From: Immersiella caudata
Taxonomy: Eukaryota; Ascomycota; Sordariomycetes; Sordariales; Lasiosphaeriaceae
NCBI GenBank assembly: GCA_030512335.1
Contig: JAULSU010000007.1
Location: 3,472,001-3,536,000, forward strand
DNA length: 64,000 bases
Direction: 5' to 3'
The first letter of the stretch is position 1, and each line of letters starts with the position of its first letter. The notes below the pieces were generated by a model that did no database searches, was not told where the DNA came from, and saw nothing but the letters and a program-made list of their open reading frames with translations. Positions 31,117 to 42,691 of the stretch are shown here, piece by piece. Position numbers and translations under genes: made by a program.

Positions 31117-31786
31117 TTTGAAGGGAGGAGCAGCGCGTGGGAGGTCGAGGGTTGACGTCGAGTCTTGAGTTGCTCCCTAGCTGTCGGGTTGGATCGGGCC
31201 TCGGGTCCGTTGTGCGCCTCAGCTATGGGTCGTTCTGTGGTTAGCTGTCAGCAATTGACCTCGGAGTGGGATGAATATCCCATTGTAGGCTCTGGTTCAT
31301 TACCTTCGGAGACTCTGTCTTGTGCAATGGAGCTCGCACTCGCGCTCGCGTCACTTCCTGAATCCAACTTCTTTGCTGGAGCTTCAAAAGCTTCAGCTAG
31401 TTCCACTTTGAGGGTTAGGGCTGCGGGGCACTCCCCTCGACGCCCATTGGACGCACCCACAGCCAAGGGTTCGGCGGGACCCCACTGTGACAGGGGTTCG
31501 CGGCGCGTCGCGGTCTGTCGCGTCTGCGGTCGAGTTTAATGGGCTCCGTTGAAGAAGATCCCACTGCCCAAACACAGACCCTGGACACTGCCAATTCCGC
31601 GCCAAACACTCTATCTAATCCACGACCTCAACGACACCCAAGGTTTCTTGCGTCTTTCCCCTGAGACTACAACCTGATTCCTTTTCTTGACATCTTGTCT
31701 TCTTCTGAGGGCTTGCAGGGCATCAGCGGTCAAAGGGGTGGAAAAACCAGGACCGCCAGATTGCCCCGCCCACACCAACCTCCACG
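31117..31786. other. Divergent promoter region COX20 / POL2
   Basis: 670 nt between the two ATGs. No coding frame is convincing. The two CGCGT sites listed separately are the only notable motif. Confidence 0.5.
31504..31523. promoter_or_regulatory. Pair of MCB-like CGCGT sites upstream of POL2
   Basis: CGCGT occurs at 31504-31508 and 31519-31523, about 265-285 nt before the POL2 ATG. CGCGT/ACGCG is the core bound by MBF-type (Mbp1-Swi6) factors that switch on DNA-replication genes at G1/S in yeasts. Position before a replicative polymerase gene fits that role, but GC-rich DNA produces such cores by chance. Confidence 0.3.
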
Positions 31787-34700
31787 ATGCCCAACACCTC
31801 GTTGCGACGGCCGCAGAATGGCTACCGCCGTGGCGGAGGCAAGAAAGCCTACCATGGCGGTTCCAAAACACGAACGTTCGCAGCGACCTCGAGCGCCCGC
31901 GGGGAGGCCACCTCAACCGACGAAAAATGGGAGCGAACAGCGCTTGCGCACCAGATCGACGAGAACATGGGTTTCTCACGCTATGACGCAGGGCGGAAGC
32001 GTGAAGGCTGGCTCGTCAACGTCCAGGCGACCTCGATTGACGACCCTCGAGTACCTGGCGGCGCCGGGAGAGCCGCTCTCGACTGCTACTTCATCGAGGA
32101 GGACGGCTCCACGTTCAAGGCGACGGTCGAGTACGAGCCTTACTTCCTGATTGCCTGCAAAAAAGGCCACGAGGGCGAGGTGGAAGAGTGGTGCAAGCGG
32201 GTACCGGGTGGCGGCATCGTCAAGACGGTCAAGAAGATCGAGAAGGAGGACCTGAAGATGCCGAATCACTTGCTAGGGTATCGACGGACGTTCTTGGAGT
32301 TGCGATTTCATAATGTGCAGGATTTGATGGCGGCCAGGAGGGATATTATGCCCATTGCCGAGAAAAATAAGAAGGGCATGGATGCCATGGATACATACGC
32401 CGAGGTGGCATCGTGGGTCTCCTGACGAGGTTGATTGGTGTCGCATTGCTAACAGGCGCTCAGGGCGAACAACGCGAACTTTGATCTTTTTGATGACGAC
32501 TTACGAGATGACGAGCGACGGAATAATGCATCATTTGCGGAGGCGAGCGACTTCATTGTTGATATCCGGGAGTACGACGTCCCGTACCACGTTAGAGTAA
32601 TGATAGATTTGGGTAAGTCGTGGAAGTTGCCAGCTTGATGATAGCGACTAACCTGCTGCAGATATCCGGGTTGGTCTCTGGTATTTTGTAGAGGCCAAAA
32701 ACGGAATCACAACAGTCACACGGAACCCGGACCATCTCGCGATGGCCGATCCTGTTGTGATGGCCTTCGATATCGAAACTTGCAAGGCACCCCTGAAATT
32801 CCCCGACGCGGCGATCGACCAAATTATGATGATATCGTACATGATCGACGGTCAGGGCTTCCTCATAACAAACCGCGAAATCGTGTCAGAAGACATCGCC
32901 GACTTCGACTACACCCCGAAGCCTGAGTACTCGGGGCCGTTCATGATCTTCAACGAACCTGACGAGAAGTCACTTCTTGAGCGGTTCTTCCTGCACATCA
33001 AGGAGGCTCGCCCAACCGTTATCGCCACTTACAACGGCGACTTCTTCGATTGGCCATTCGTCGAGACCAGAGCTAGTATCAGCGGCATCGACATGTACCA
33101 TGAGATTGGCTGGAAGAGGGACAGTGAAGATCAGTTCAAGTGCAACTACAGTGTGCACATGGACTGCTTTCACTGGGTCAACCGAGACAGCTACCTGCCT
33201 CAGGGCAGCAGAGGTTTGAAGGCCGTCACCGTCGCGAAGCTCGGATACGACCCCGACGAACTCGACCCCGAGCTCATGACGCCTTATGCCAGCGAGCGAC
33301 CGCAGACACTCGCAGAATACTCAGTATCCGACGCAGTTGCAACATACTACCTGTACATGAAATATGTTCATCCCTTCATCTTCTCGTTGTGCACGATTCT
33401 GCCACTCGGTCCGGACGACACCTTGCGAAAGGGCACGGGAACTCTCTGCGAAATGCTGTTGATGGTGCAGGCTTATCAGCAGGGAATTGTGTTGCCGAAC
33501 AAGCATGTCCAGCCAATAGAGTCGTTCTGGGAAGGCCACTTGCTGGACTCCGAGACCTACGTTGGTGGTCACGTCGAAAGTATCGAGGCTGGCGTGTTCC
33601 GCGCAGACATCCCAGTCAATTTTGCAGTTGACACAGGAGCTATCGACGAACTTCTCCGAGATCTCGACGCTGCACTGACGTTCAGCATCACGGTTGAGGA
33701 GAAGAAGTCTTTGGACGACGTCACCAACTACGACGAAGTCAAAGAACAGATCACCGCGAAGCTCCTGGGCCTGAAGGAAACGCCAAACAGACTGGAACGA
33801 CCGCTGATCTACCACGTGGATGTCGCATCGATGTATCCCAACATCATGACGACTAATCGGCTTCAACCAGATTCCATGATCTCAGAGTCCGACTGCGCTG
33901 CATGCGACTTCAATCGACCTGGCAAGACTTGCGACAGGAGGCTACCATGGGCGTGGAGAGGAGAGTACTTGCCAGCGAAGCGCGACGAGTACAACATGAT
34001 TCGGCACGCACTGGAGAACGAGAAGTTCCCAGGGAAGTATCCCAACAGCCCGGCACGCGCGTTCCAAGACCTGGGCGCAGACGAGCAGGCTGCTCTCACG
34101 CGGAAACGACTCCAGCTCTACTCCCAAAAAGTCTACCACAAGATCCACGACTCCACGACGATTGTCCGAGAGGCCATCATCTGCCAGAGAGAGAACCCCT
34201 TCTACATCAACACGGTGCGCGACTTCCGTGATCGTCGATACGACTACAAGGGCAAGGCGAAGGTGTGGAAAAGCAAGACTGAGTCCCTCAAAAGCTCTGG
34301 TGCCTCCGCCACTGAAGTCGACAAAGCAAAGAAGATGATCATTCTGTTCGATTCGTTGCAGTTGGCGCACAAGGTCATTCTGAACTCGTTCTATGGCTAC
34401 GTCATGCGAAAGGGTTCAAGATGGTATTCCATGGAGATGGCTGGTGTCACCTGTCTGACAGGCGCAACCATTATCCAGCTTGCCAGAGGATTGGTTGAGC
34501 GCCTGGGTCGCCCGCTCGAGCTTGACACAGATGGTATTTGGTGCATGTTGCCAGGGTCGTTCCCGGAGAACTTTGCCTTCAAGCTCAAGAACGGCAAGAA
34601 GTTCACGGTTTCGTATCCCTGTGTCATGTTGAACCACTTGGTCCACGCCAAGTTCACCAATCATCAGTACCAGACGCTGGTCGACCCCAAGACCTTCAAG

Positions 34701-37700
34701 TATGAGACGCACAGCGATAACTCCATCTTCTTCGAAGTTGACGGTCCGTACAAGGCCATGGTTCTGCCCACCTCCAAGGAGGAGGACAAGAACTTGAAGA
34801 AGCGTTATGCCGTATTCAACGACGACGGCAGTCTTGCTGAGTTGAAGGGTTTCGAGATCAAGCGAAGAGGAGAGCTGAAGCTCATCAAAATCTTCCAGCA
34901 GCAAATCTTCAAGTTCTTCCTTGAGGGAACAACTTTGCAAGAGTGCTACACAGCTGTGGCCAAGGTCGCCAATAGATGGTTGGATGTGCTTGACAGCAAG
35001 GGTGCAACACTTGCAGACGAGGAGCTCATGGAACTCATTTCTGAGAACCGTAGCATGACGAAGACCCTGGAAGAGTACGGCACACAAAAGTCAACGTCCA
35101 TCACCACTGCCAGACGCCTGGCAGACTTCCTCGGCGAGGGAATGGTGAAAGATAAGGGTCTGAACTGCAAGTTCATCATCTGCGCCAGGCCAAGAGGGGC
35201 CCCTGTCACCGAACGTGCCATACCGGTTGCCATCTTCTCCGCCGAAGAGAAGACGAAGCGCGAGTACCTCAAGAAGTGGCTGAAGGAAGAGCCCGGAGAC
35301 ACAGACCCTCGCGCTCTCCTGGACTGGGATTACTACCGTGAGCGTTTAGGATCAGTGATTCAAAAGCTCATCACCATCCCAGCAGCGCTACAAAAGGTCC
35401 GGAACCCGGTCCCACGGATACAACATCCCGACTGGCTCCAGCGCAGGATCAACATCAAGGATGACAAGATGAAGCAGAAGAAGCTCACAGATCTCTTTGG
35501 CCCAACCACGAAGGGGCGTCCGTTGGAAGACATAACGAATCTGAACACGGAGTCTCGTATGGGCGACATGGAGGATTTTGGCGACCTACTGAAGCCCAAG
35601 ACCCTCAGCTCCGCGATCTCTGCTACCCAGAAGGCGGCGGCGGCGTCGCAAAAACGCAAGTCTCCGGAGCCCGCGAACGAGAATAGAGATCCGTTTGCTG
35701 CCCTCCCAGAGAAGATGCCTTCTCCGAGCGAAGACTACCCGGCCTTCTTGGAGTACCAGAAGCTGAAATGGAAGCTTCAGAAACAAGCAAGAGCCCGCAG
35801 GCGTCACCTCTTTGGAGAGCGGCGCGGCAATGTCCAGAAGAACATCCAGCAGACGTTCCGCAACCAAGCAGAGCTGACATTCCGCAACACTTGGCAGCTC
35901 CTGCAGCTCAAGGCAACGGACACCCCTGGTGTCGTGACTGCGTACGTGCTCATCGACGCCAAGATCCACAGCGTCAAGATCAACGTCCAACGCCAGGTGT
36001 TCTTGAACTTGAAGAGCAAGGAGCTGCCGGATATCGAGGTCGATGGATGTCAAGTCGAGCAGGTCAACCACACGCTGCCCAACGGTCACTCATCTGTGCA
36101 CCTCTTCAAGCTCACAGTGCCCGAGGAGGTGTACTTTGCGGAGGCTGAGAAGTTTGGGTTGCTCTTCAACCACCCGAGCGTGGAGGGTGTCTACGAGAAG
36201 CAGCTCCCCCTGAATATTCGAGCTGTGCTCCAGCTAGGAAACACCTGCACCATTGACGAGAGCCAGGCAGGCGTGCTCGGAAAAGGTCTTGATCAAGGGT
36301 TCGACCTGTCAGGCCTGAAGCGGCCAACAAAGCCAAAAGCCTACCTCGATGGTGCTCGCATGTCCTACATCTACATCTCGCACGTCAGTTCGGGAGAGCG
36401 CCAAATCTATGGCATTTTTTCCACAACCAGCGATCAAGCCCATGTCATCCTTCAGCAAAAGGGTCGGGACAGTGGCCAAGAGCTGCCGAACATCACCAAG
36501 CTGTACTCAGACCTCCTAGCCAAGAGGCACGAGGAGTCGTCTGATTCGGCCTGGCAGGAATGCTTCCCGTACCAAGAAAGGCTGAACATCAAGACCACCC
36601 AGATCACCACCCGACGAAGGGCACTGCTGGAGATTGGAGACATTGTCAAGAGGATGAGGAAAGAAGAGTCGGGCCCCGTGATGTTGGTCATCCAATCTTC
36701 GCAGCGCAACCTTCTCGTGCACGACGTCCCTGTGCTGGGAGATTTCCCTGTCTTGCCTCTCAAATACGACCAAGCGGACAGCTCCTTGCCCCAGCTCGGC
36801 TGGCAGAGTGTCGTTGCGCATCGGTTGGTCAACCACTACCTCAGTCTTGGGTCCTGGATCACCCATTTGACAGCCCTGGCCAAGTATGGCGATGTGCCGC
36901 TGTGCAATCTGGAAAGGGACGACCCGCGGTTCTTGATCGATATCGCATATGCACGCCGCCTTCAAGCCAACAACGTCGTCCTCTGGTGGTCGCCTAGTCC
37001 TCGACCTGACCATGCAGGATACGAGAAAGATGATGTTGCTGGACCGCTCGATCAAGTCCAAATGCCGTCTGTCAACACCCCAGGAACCTATGCGTCGGTG
37101 TGCATCGAACTCGAGGTTCGCAACCTCGCGATCAACACCATTCTCACATCCTCTCTCATCAACGAACTGGAGGGCGCGGACAGCATATCCTTCAATCCAG
37201 CCGGTGATGCCAACGGGGCCTCAGACGGCAACGAGTCCCTGTTCGCTGACAATGCGTTCGCCAACGCAGGAGTGCAAGTCCTCCGCGAGATGGTCAAATC
37301 ATGGTGGGCAGAAGCATGCAAGGGGTCAACCATGGCCGACGTGATGGTCCAGCACCTGGTGCGCTGGGTAGAGTCTCCTGCTTCCTGTCTCTATGACCGC
37401 GCCCTGCACTACTACGTCCAGATGATGAGCCGCAAAGCCCTCCTCCAGCTCATGGCAGACTTCCGCCGTGTTGGCTCCCAGGTCATCTACGCGAGCGCCA
37501 ACCGCCTGCTCCTGCAAACCACCAAGTCTGAAGTCGGAAACGCGTACGCATACGCCCAGTACATCCTCAAGAGCATCAAAGGGAAGCCGCTCTTCCACTT
37601 CATCGATCTCGAGATCAAGGAGTACTGGGACTACCTCGTCTGGTACGACGAGTTCAACTACGGCGGCAAAGCCTGCCAAGAGGTCGTCGAGAGAGACGAG

Positions 37701-38708
37701 CAGGACCTGCAGATGATCATGCACTGGCAGATCGCCACCTTCCTCCCCGTCCGTCTCCAGCCCATCTTCAGCGAATGGGTCATCGAGTTCATCGACCTCA
37801 TGCACTCCATCAAGCGCCCCGCCAACGGCAGCGACCCGACCGCCACCCCCCGTCTCACCCAGCTCCCCACCCACGACGGCAGCCAAACCTCCATCCTCGA
37901 AGGCGGCACCGGCCAGATCCTCCTCGGCAAAGCCTTCGAGAAACCCCTCAAGAAAGAAATCGCCTCCCTCATCAACACCCAAAAGCGCGAGCTCCTCCAC
38001 CCCGAACTCGCCGGCGACTACTCCTTCCCTGAACTACCAGGCTCCTATCTCCCCCAACTCACCTCCCTCCCCCTCAAATCTCACACCCCAGACAACACCA
38101 CCACCCGCACCGCCCGCACCGCCCGCCCCTCGGCCAACCCCATCCTCGAACTCGTCAAGGCCCTCATGCAAGTCCTCTCCCTCGACAAAAACGTCACCCT
38201 CGAAGCCCGTCTCCTCCGCAAAGAACTCCTCGCCATGTTCGACGTCCGCGAGTTCTCTAAAGAAGGCGGCTTCCAGAACCCTTCGGAATCCCTCAAAATC
38301 ACCCAGCTCAGCTGCGACTCGTGCACCATGGCTCGCGACCTCGATCTCTGTCGCGATGAGGATCTCCTACCCGATGCCGGCGCCTCGGGCAAGGACGGGG
38401 GTGTGAATGCGCGCTGGCGATGCACGTACTGCGAGGCGGATTATGATCGGAATGAGATTGAGGAGCGGTTGGTGGCGGATGTGGAGGCGCTGGTGGTGCA
38501 GTGGACGACGCAGGACTTGAAGTGTGTCAAGTGTGGTGCGTTGAGGGTGAATGAGTTTATGGAGCATTGTACGTGTAGCGGGGCGTGGGGGGAGAGTGTG
38601 AAGAGGGAGGAGGTGATGAGAAGGTTGGGGGTTTATCGGAGCGTGGCAAGGTTTTATGGGTTGAGGATGTTGGGGGATGTGGTGACGGATGTTGTTGAGG
38701 GTTTGTAG
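31787..38708 (+). CDS. POL2: DNA polymerase epsilon catalytic subunit
   Basis: Three exons (31787-32412, 32464-32612, 32662-38708) encode 2273 residues. The introns are 51 nt (GTGGGT, GCTAAC branch) and 49 nt (GTAAGT, GACTAAC branch). The first donor was placed so that the junction reads EVASANNANFDLFDD, as in other fungi. Exonuclease motifs are FDIET (Asp295, Glu297), TYNGDFFDWPF and YSVSDAVATYY. Polymerase motif A is DVASMYPNIM (Asp645), motif B is NSFYGY and motif C is DTDG (Asp880, Asp882). The C-terminal half is the inactive second polymerase fold, ending in two Cys clusters (CDSC...CTYC and CVKCG...CTC). The latter is the part that binds the Dpb2-type subunit in known enzymes. The enzyme synthesises the leading strand and proofreads. 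All key residues are present and the length is normal. Confidence 0.97.
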
Positions 38709-39006
38709 GGGTTGTGAGTTGGAGTGGTGGTTGCTTTTGCAGTTATTTTGGAGTTAGGGGTTCAGCATTGGCGCGTTGGTATAGTGTATTAGATCAAAAG
38801 ACATTGTATTTTGACCAGTTCCCATCCGCTCTATTCTATGTCCTGGATGCAGTCTATATAATGTGTGGTATTAGAAATATCCGCCATCCGGCAGCCTCGA
38901 CAGAAAATACCCAACCCGTGGGAATATGTAATGTTGTGCATGTCGCCTAGCCTCAACGCCATGCGGGTATCGACGACAATGGGAGAAATAAACCATCCAG
39001 GTCTTT

Positions 39007-39630
39007 CTAAAGGAAGAAGACAGCATATGCAGCAACGATAGCCAACATCCCCATGCTCGCCTGTCCCGCCCTCCCAGCATTATTCTGTCTCCCCGACCCC
39101 GAGCCACCCGCCGTCCCCGTCGCGCTCGCCTGTGCAATTGCCTGCGAGACGATGCTCGTCGCCGCTGCTAACTCCGACTGGTTCGGCGTAGCAGCAACTG
39201 CTGCGCATATTTGCCCTGCCAATCTGCTAAGTTCGTCCAAATCGTCGAGCTCGCAGCCATCGTTGGCGTCGTCATCGTCGTCGCTGTTGGACGTCCCGTT
39301 GTTCCCGATGCCACCGCCGCCTCCGAAGAGCGCTGGCCCGCCGATACACGTCCCTACGTTTAGGGCGAGGGATTGAGCGCTGCCTGCTCGGCAGAGGCAG
39401 GAGAAGTCGGTCGGTGTGCAGTTGATCGTCTTCGCGGCGGACTCGAAGCAGGGTATTGCGCAGGATGGGAGTTGTGCGACGAGGCGGGGCAGGCCGGTGG
39501 CTGTTGCTTGTGGGGAGTTGGGCGCCGTGGCCATTGTGACGCTTGGTTCTAAGGTCGTGGTGGGGAATTGAGCAAGTGCGGGGCCGACAACGGCGAGCGC
39601 GCCGAGGAGGGTTTGAAGTTGAGCTGGCAT
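39007..39630 (-). CDS. CFEM-domain protein, GPI-type
   Basis: A single exon encodes 207 residues, with signal peptide MPAQLQTLLGALAVVGPALA. Eight Cys follow the CFEM order: C57 (LPSCAIPC), C61, C71, C78 and C80 (DFSCLC), C95, C126, C142. Asp75, upstream of C78-x-C80, is at the position that contacts haem iron in characterised CFEM proteins. A Gly- and Asp-rich insert (GGGGGIGNNG, then DDDDD) separates C95 from C126, where the family usually has only three or four residues. The C-terminus has a Gly/Ser linker and a hydrophobic end (MGMLAIVAAYAVFFL), which fits a GPI signal. CFEM proteins sit at the fungal surface and serve in haem uptake, adhesion or host interaction; which applies here cannot be seen. 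Confidence 0.88.
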   Translation of the reverse strand: MPAQLQTLLGALAVVGPALAQFPTTTLEPSVTMATAPNSPQATATGLPRLVAQLPSCAIPCFESAAKTINCTPTDFSCLCRAGSAQSLALNVGTCIGGPALFGGGGGIGNNGTSNSDDDDDANDGCELDDLDELSRLAGQICAAVAATPNQSELAAATSIVSQAIAQASATGTAGGSGSGRQNNAGRAGQASMGMLAIVAAYAVFFL

Positions 39631-40296
39631 ATTTTGGTGGGTGGGCGTCGCAGATGTCAGACGTCACTTGTGGATGAAGGTTGGGTGTGGGAATCGCTCA
39701 GGCAGCATTAGGGGGTTAAGATATTAAAACAATTGAGCAGACCGGGCTCGGGAACACAGGTGGAAAATATGGTGACAGGCGAGATCCTAAAAATATTATA
39801 CGAAGAAGAGAACTGGGTGATCAGGATGAAGACGTACGCGGACGGCGAAGGATCAAAAGCAAGGCAGATCGACCCTCCCATGCCTCCTGGGATGGTGGAG
39901 CGGGCCAGCGCTTGGCGAAGACGTTGGGGGAGCGGGCGCCACCGGGTTTCGTATGGCGGCGCGGCGCTGTTTCGAAACGATTTGCCCGGAGAATTTTGGT
40001 GCCGAGGGACCAGGCAGTGTCTGCGTTACGTGGGCATCAGCCTAGGCGGCGCGCGAGATCTTCCAGTCTGACGTTTGAGCATTCGCTTGGTCGATGCCAG
40101 GAGGGAAAAGATCGTGGTCAGGGTTAGGGTTATATGCATGCATCCCCGTCGGGAAGCGACGATGAAACGGCAGACGAGACAGCACTGAGAAAGAGGTGAG
40201 CCAGTTGCAGAATTTTCTGTGGGGTTTAGCAAACACACAATCTTTGCCTGACTCGTGTGTCTTGGAGCTTTTTGCGCGTAAAAGAAGCAACATCAA
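39631..40296. other. Divergent promoter region CFEM / PAQR
   Basis: 666 nt between divergent starts. A plus-strand frame from 39733 begins with a non-ATG codon and has no motifs. Nothing else was seen. Confidence 0.4.
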
Positions 40297-41648
40297 ATGG
40301 CCGACTTCGAGCTGAGCTCTAGCTCAGAGGTCCAGGTTACACAGGCCCGAAACCGATTCAGGGGCAGTGATGAGCTGCGGTGGGGGCTGAAGCCCCTGAG
40401 CGCGCAGCAGCAGCCAACAAAAGAGCCACCAACGAGCAACACAACGGCAAACGCCACCAACACCGTCCAATTACTGTTTTGGCACCAACTACGTAAGTTT
40501 TCGGTCTTCCCTAGAGGAGCTCGCAAAAGCTAATTTCTTTGCGTTTGATCTCTTGCAGCTGCATGGCAACAGTGCGTCAAAAGAGCAACCCCTAGAGGCT
40601 GTTGCGTTCGTGGGTTGTTAGGTTACTAACTCTGCCAGAGAGGGCAACCACTATATAGAAAGCGGCTACAGGTATGGTTCTCTTATCATCCCGTGTCTTC
40701 TCCACTGTCGGTTTTCTTCTCCGTTCGTTAACACTTGATACCAGGCCCACGGCAACGTCCATTTGGGATTGCGTGCACAGCCTGACCTATCTGCACAATG
40801 AGTCAATCAACATCTACTCACACGCGCTCGGAGCGATCATCTTCGCCACCATCCCCCTTTACATTTTCCACACCGAGATACCACCAAGATACGCCATTGC
40901 TAGCCCCACCGAAGTGATTGTTACGAGTGCCTTCTTCATCGGCGTCGCAATTTGCTTTGTTTTTTCCGTGTGGTGAGTTCCATCCCCTCAACTTCTTGCA
41001 GCAGGAACTGACCTCTCTCTGAAGGTTTCACACCTTTTTTCACCACAGCCCCGAAACATTTTCTTTGCTTCAGAGCTTTGACTTCACGGGCGTCATCATT
41101 CTCATGTGGTCAGCCAATGTGCCGTTGATCTACTACAGCTTTGTCTGTGACCCCGGGCTGCAGACAGCATACTGGTTAATCACGACGTTGTTGGCTCTGT
41201 TATGCTCGGTCGTCACCTTCAGGCCAGAGTTTAGCGATCCCCATCTGTGCCCGTTCAGGGCGGTGATATTTGGGTCTCTGGCGCTCTCAACCTTTATCCC
41301 GGTCTTTCACGGCATTTCCAAGTACGGCTACGAAATTCACCAACAACGCATTGGACTTCGATGGATTTTGTTGACGCTATTTTTCAACTCTTTGGGTGCT
41401 GCAGCTTACGCGTCCAAGGTGAGTTCCTCGTTCCTCAATCCTCAGATTGCTTCGCATACGGTCAGTGGAGACATTGACGAGATTCTTAGTTCCCAGAAAA
41501 GTGGTATCCTCGCCGATTCGACATTGTCGGACACAGTCATCAGCTCATGCATATTCTTATCATGATCGCTGGGTTTATGTATGGTTTTGCGGTTCTTGAG
41601 GAGTTTGACTTCTTGCACTCCGGTGTGGTTGCGTGTGATGGATTATAG
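40297..41648 (+). CDS. PAQR / Izh-type seven-helix receptor (hemolysin III superfamily)
   Basis: Six exons (40297-40492, 40559-40571, 40639-40671, 40745-40972, 41025-41418, 41490-41648) encode 340 residues. All five introns (66, 67, 73, 52, 71 nt) have GT-AG ends and correct phases. Exon 2 is only 13 nt and supplies the Pro-Ala-Trp-Gln core of the motif LPAWQQ, without which the domain start is lost. Family marks are NHYIESGYRPT, HSLTYLHNESINIYSH (metal-binding His in helix 2), WFHTFFHHSPE, FPEKWYPRRFD before helix 7, and GHSHQLMHIL (the two late His ligands). Yeast Izh2 and relatives affect zinc and sterol or sphingolipid balance and resemble ceramidases. The N-terminus is cytosolic and short. 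Confidence 0.92.
40559..40571 (+). other. 13-nt coding microexon of the PAQR gene
   Basis: This exon lies between introns ending TTGCAG and starting GTGCGT. With its neighbours it encodes the Pro-Ala-Trp-Gln stretch. Phases (1 to 2) are consistent and its removal would shift the frame. Confidence 0.75.
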
Positions 41649-42691
41649 CAATTCGAAGGCTCCAGCGACAAGAAGGGCCCCTTTGATTCAGTGCGCTCTG
41701 GACTATTTGGCACGAGGGCAAGGCCTCTTTGGAGTTGGTATGGCCTTTTTAAAATAGTCACCAGCCATTTCAGAATGCGAAATAGGGCTAGATGCAGTGC
41801 AGTTCATGAAGGATTGTTTTCGTTGAAGGCGTTTGCAGATTTGGGCAACGTGTTTTCGCAGGTCGAATGGGTGGTTCCTCTCGTCTGACCGCCGGGAACC
41901 CGCAGATAGATGCCATACATCTCGAGGTTTCGGAATCAAGGTTCCTTCTAGCTCCTGGCAGCAAGCCTGGGCTTGGATGGGTTTGCGGACTGAAATCCCA
42001 TTCTCCAATTGTTACGAATCTATGCACGACTTTGCCGCACCATTTTGCCACGAGTCTCTGTCGCATCATGATCCGTTTGCTTGTGTAACACTACCTGCAT
42101 CTCGGTCTTCTAGCCAAGTGCACGCCCTTCTTTGATTCGCTCAGGGATTGTTGACGTATATTCTTGAGTCTTCTTCTTGGAAGAGGCATACAGCTTGGCT
42201 CCATACACACCGCCCGTGGAAACAACAAACGCAGCCTTGACTGTAACCCCCTCACGCAACTACCCGTGGTCTAGCGCATTCGCTACAGTGAAGCCGTCAA
42301 CTACCTCGCTACTTGCTCGCTAGTGACTAGTCTTCTCCACGACGCCTCGCTGCGTGATTATCAGGCCTCCCCTCGTTGGTTGCTCTTTCCTTCCTCGTCA
42401 AAAGCGGAGCCCACAAAAACTGCACAGCACAACCCTCTTTCAACTTTGCCAGGTCCGGTCACCTTTCGGCAATTCTCCTGCAACATCCATCAGCTGCTTC
42501 CTCTGGAAACTGTTTTTACCTCGCAACTCTTGAGTTTCCCTCTTTCGGAAAACGACGCCTCTTCGGACTTTCTTGCTGGATTCAATACCTCTTGCCAGCA
42601 GCCTTCCTTCCCTGCGTAATACCCAACTCGCCATCCCCCACCATCGCAACCGGTTCCTGACGGCTTCCTCCTGTCATCGAACCAATCCACG
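41649..42691. other. Intergenic and leader of the helicase gene
   Basis: About 1 kb between tandem genes. From 42230 onward the DNA is pyrimidine-rich and probably the 5' leader of the helicase mRNA. No RNA gene seen. Confidence 0.4.

Noticed and set aside
32405..32455. Alternative first intron of POL2 (donor GTGGCA or GTCTCC)
   Set aside because: These give odd joins or a 39-nt intron. The GTGGGT donor at 32413 with the acceptor at 32463 restores the expected residues and frame.
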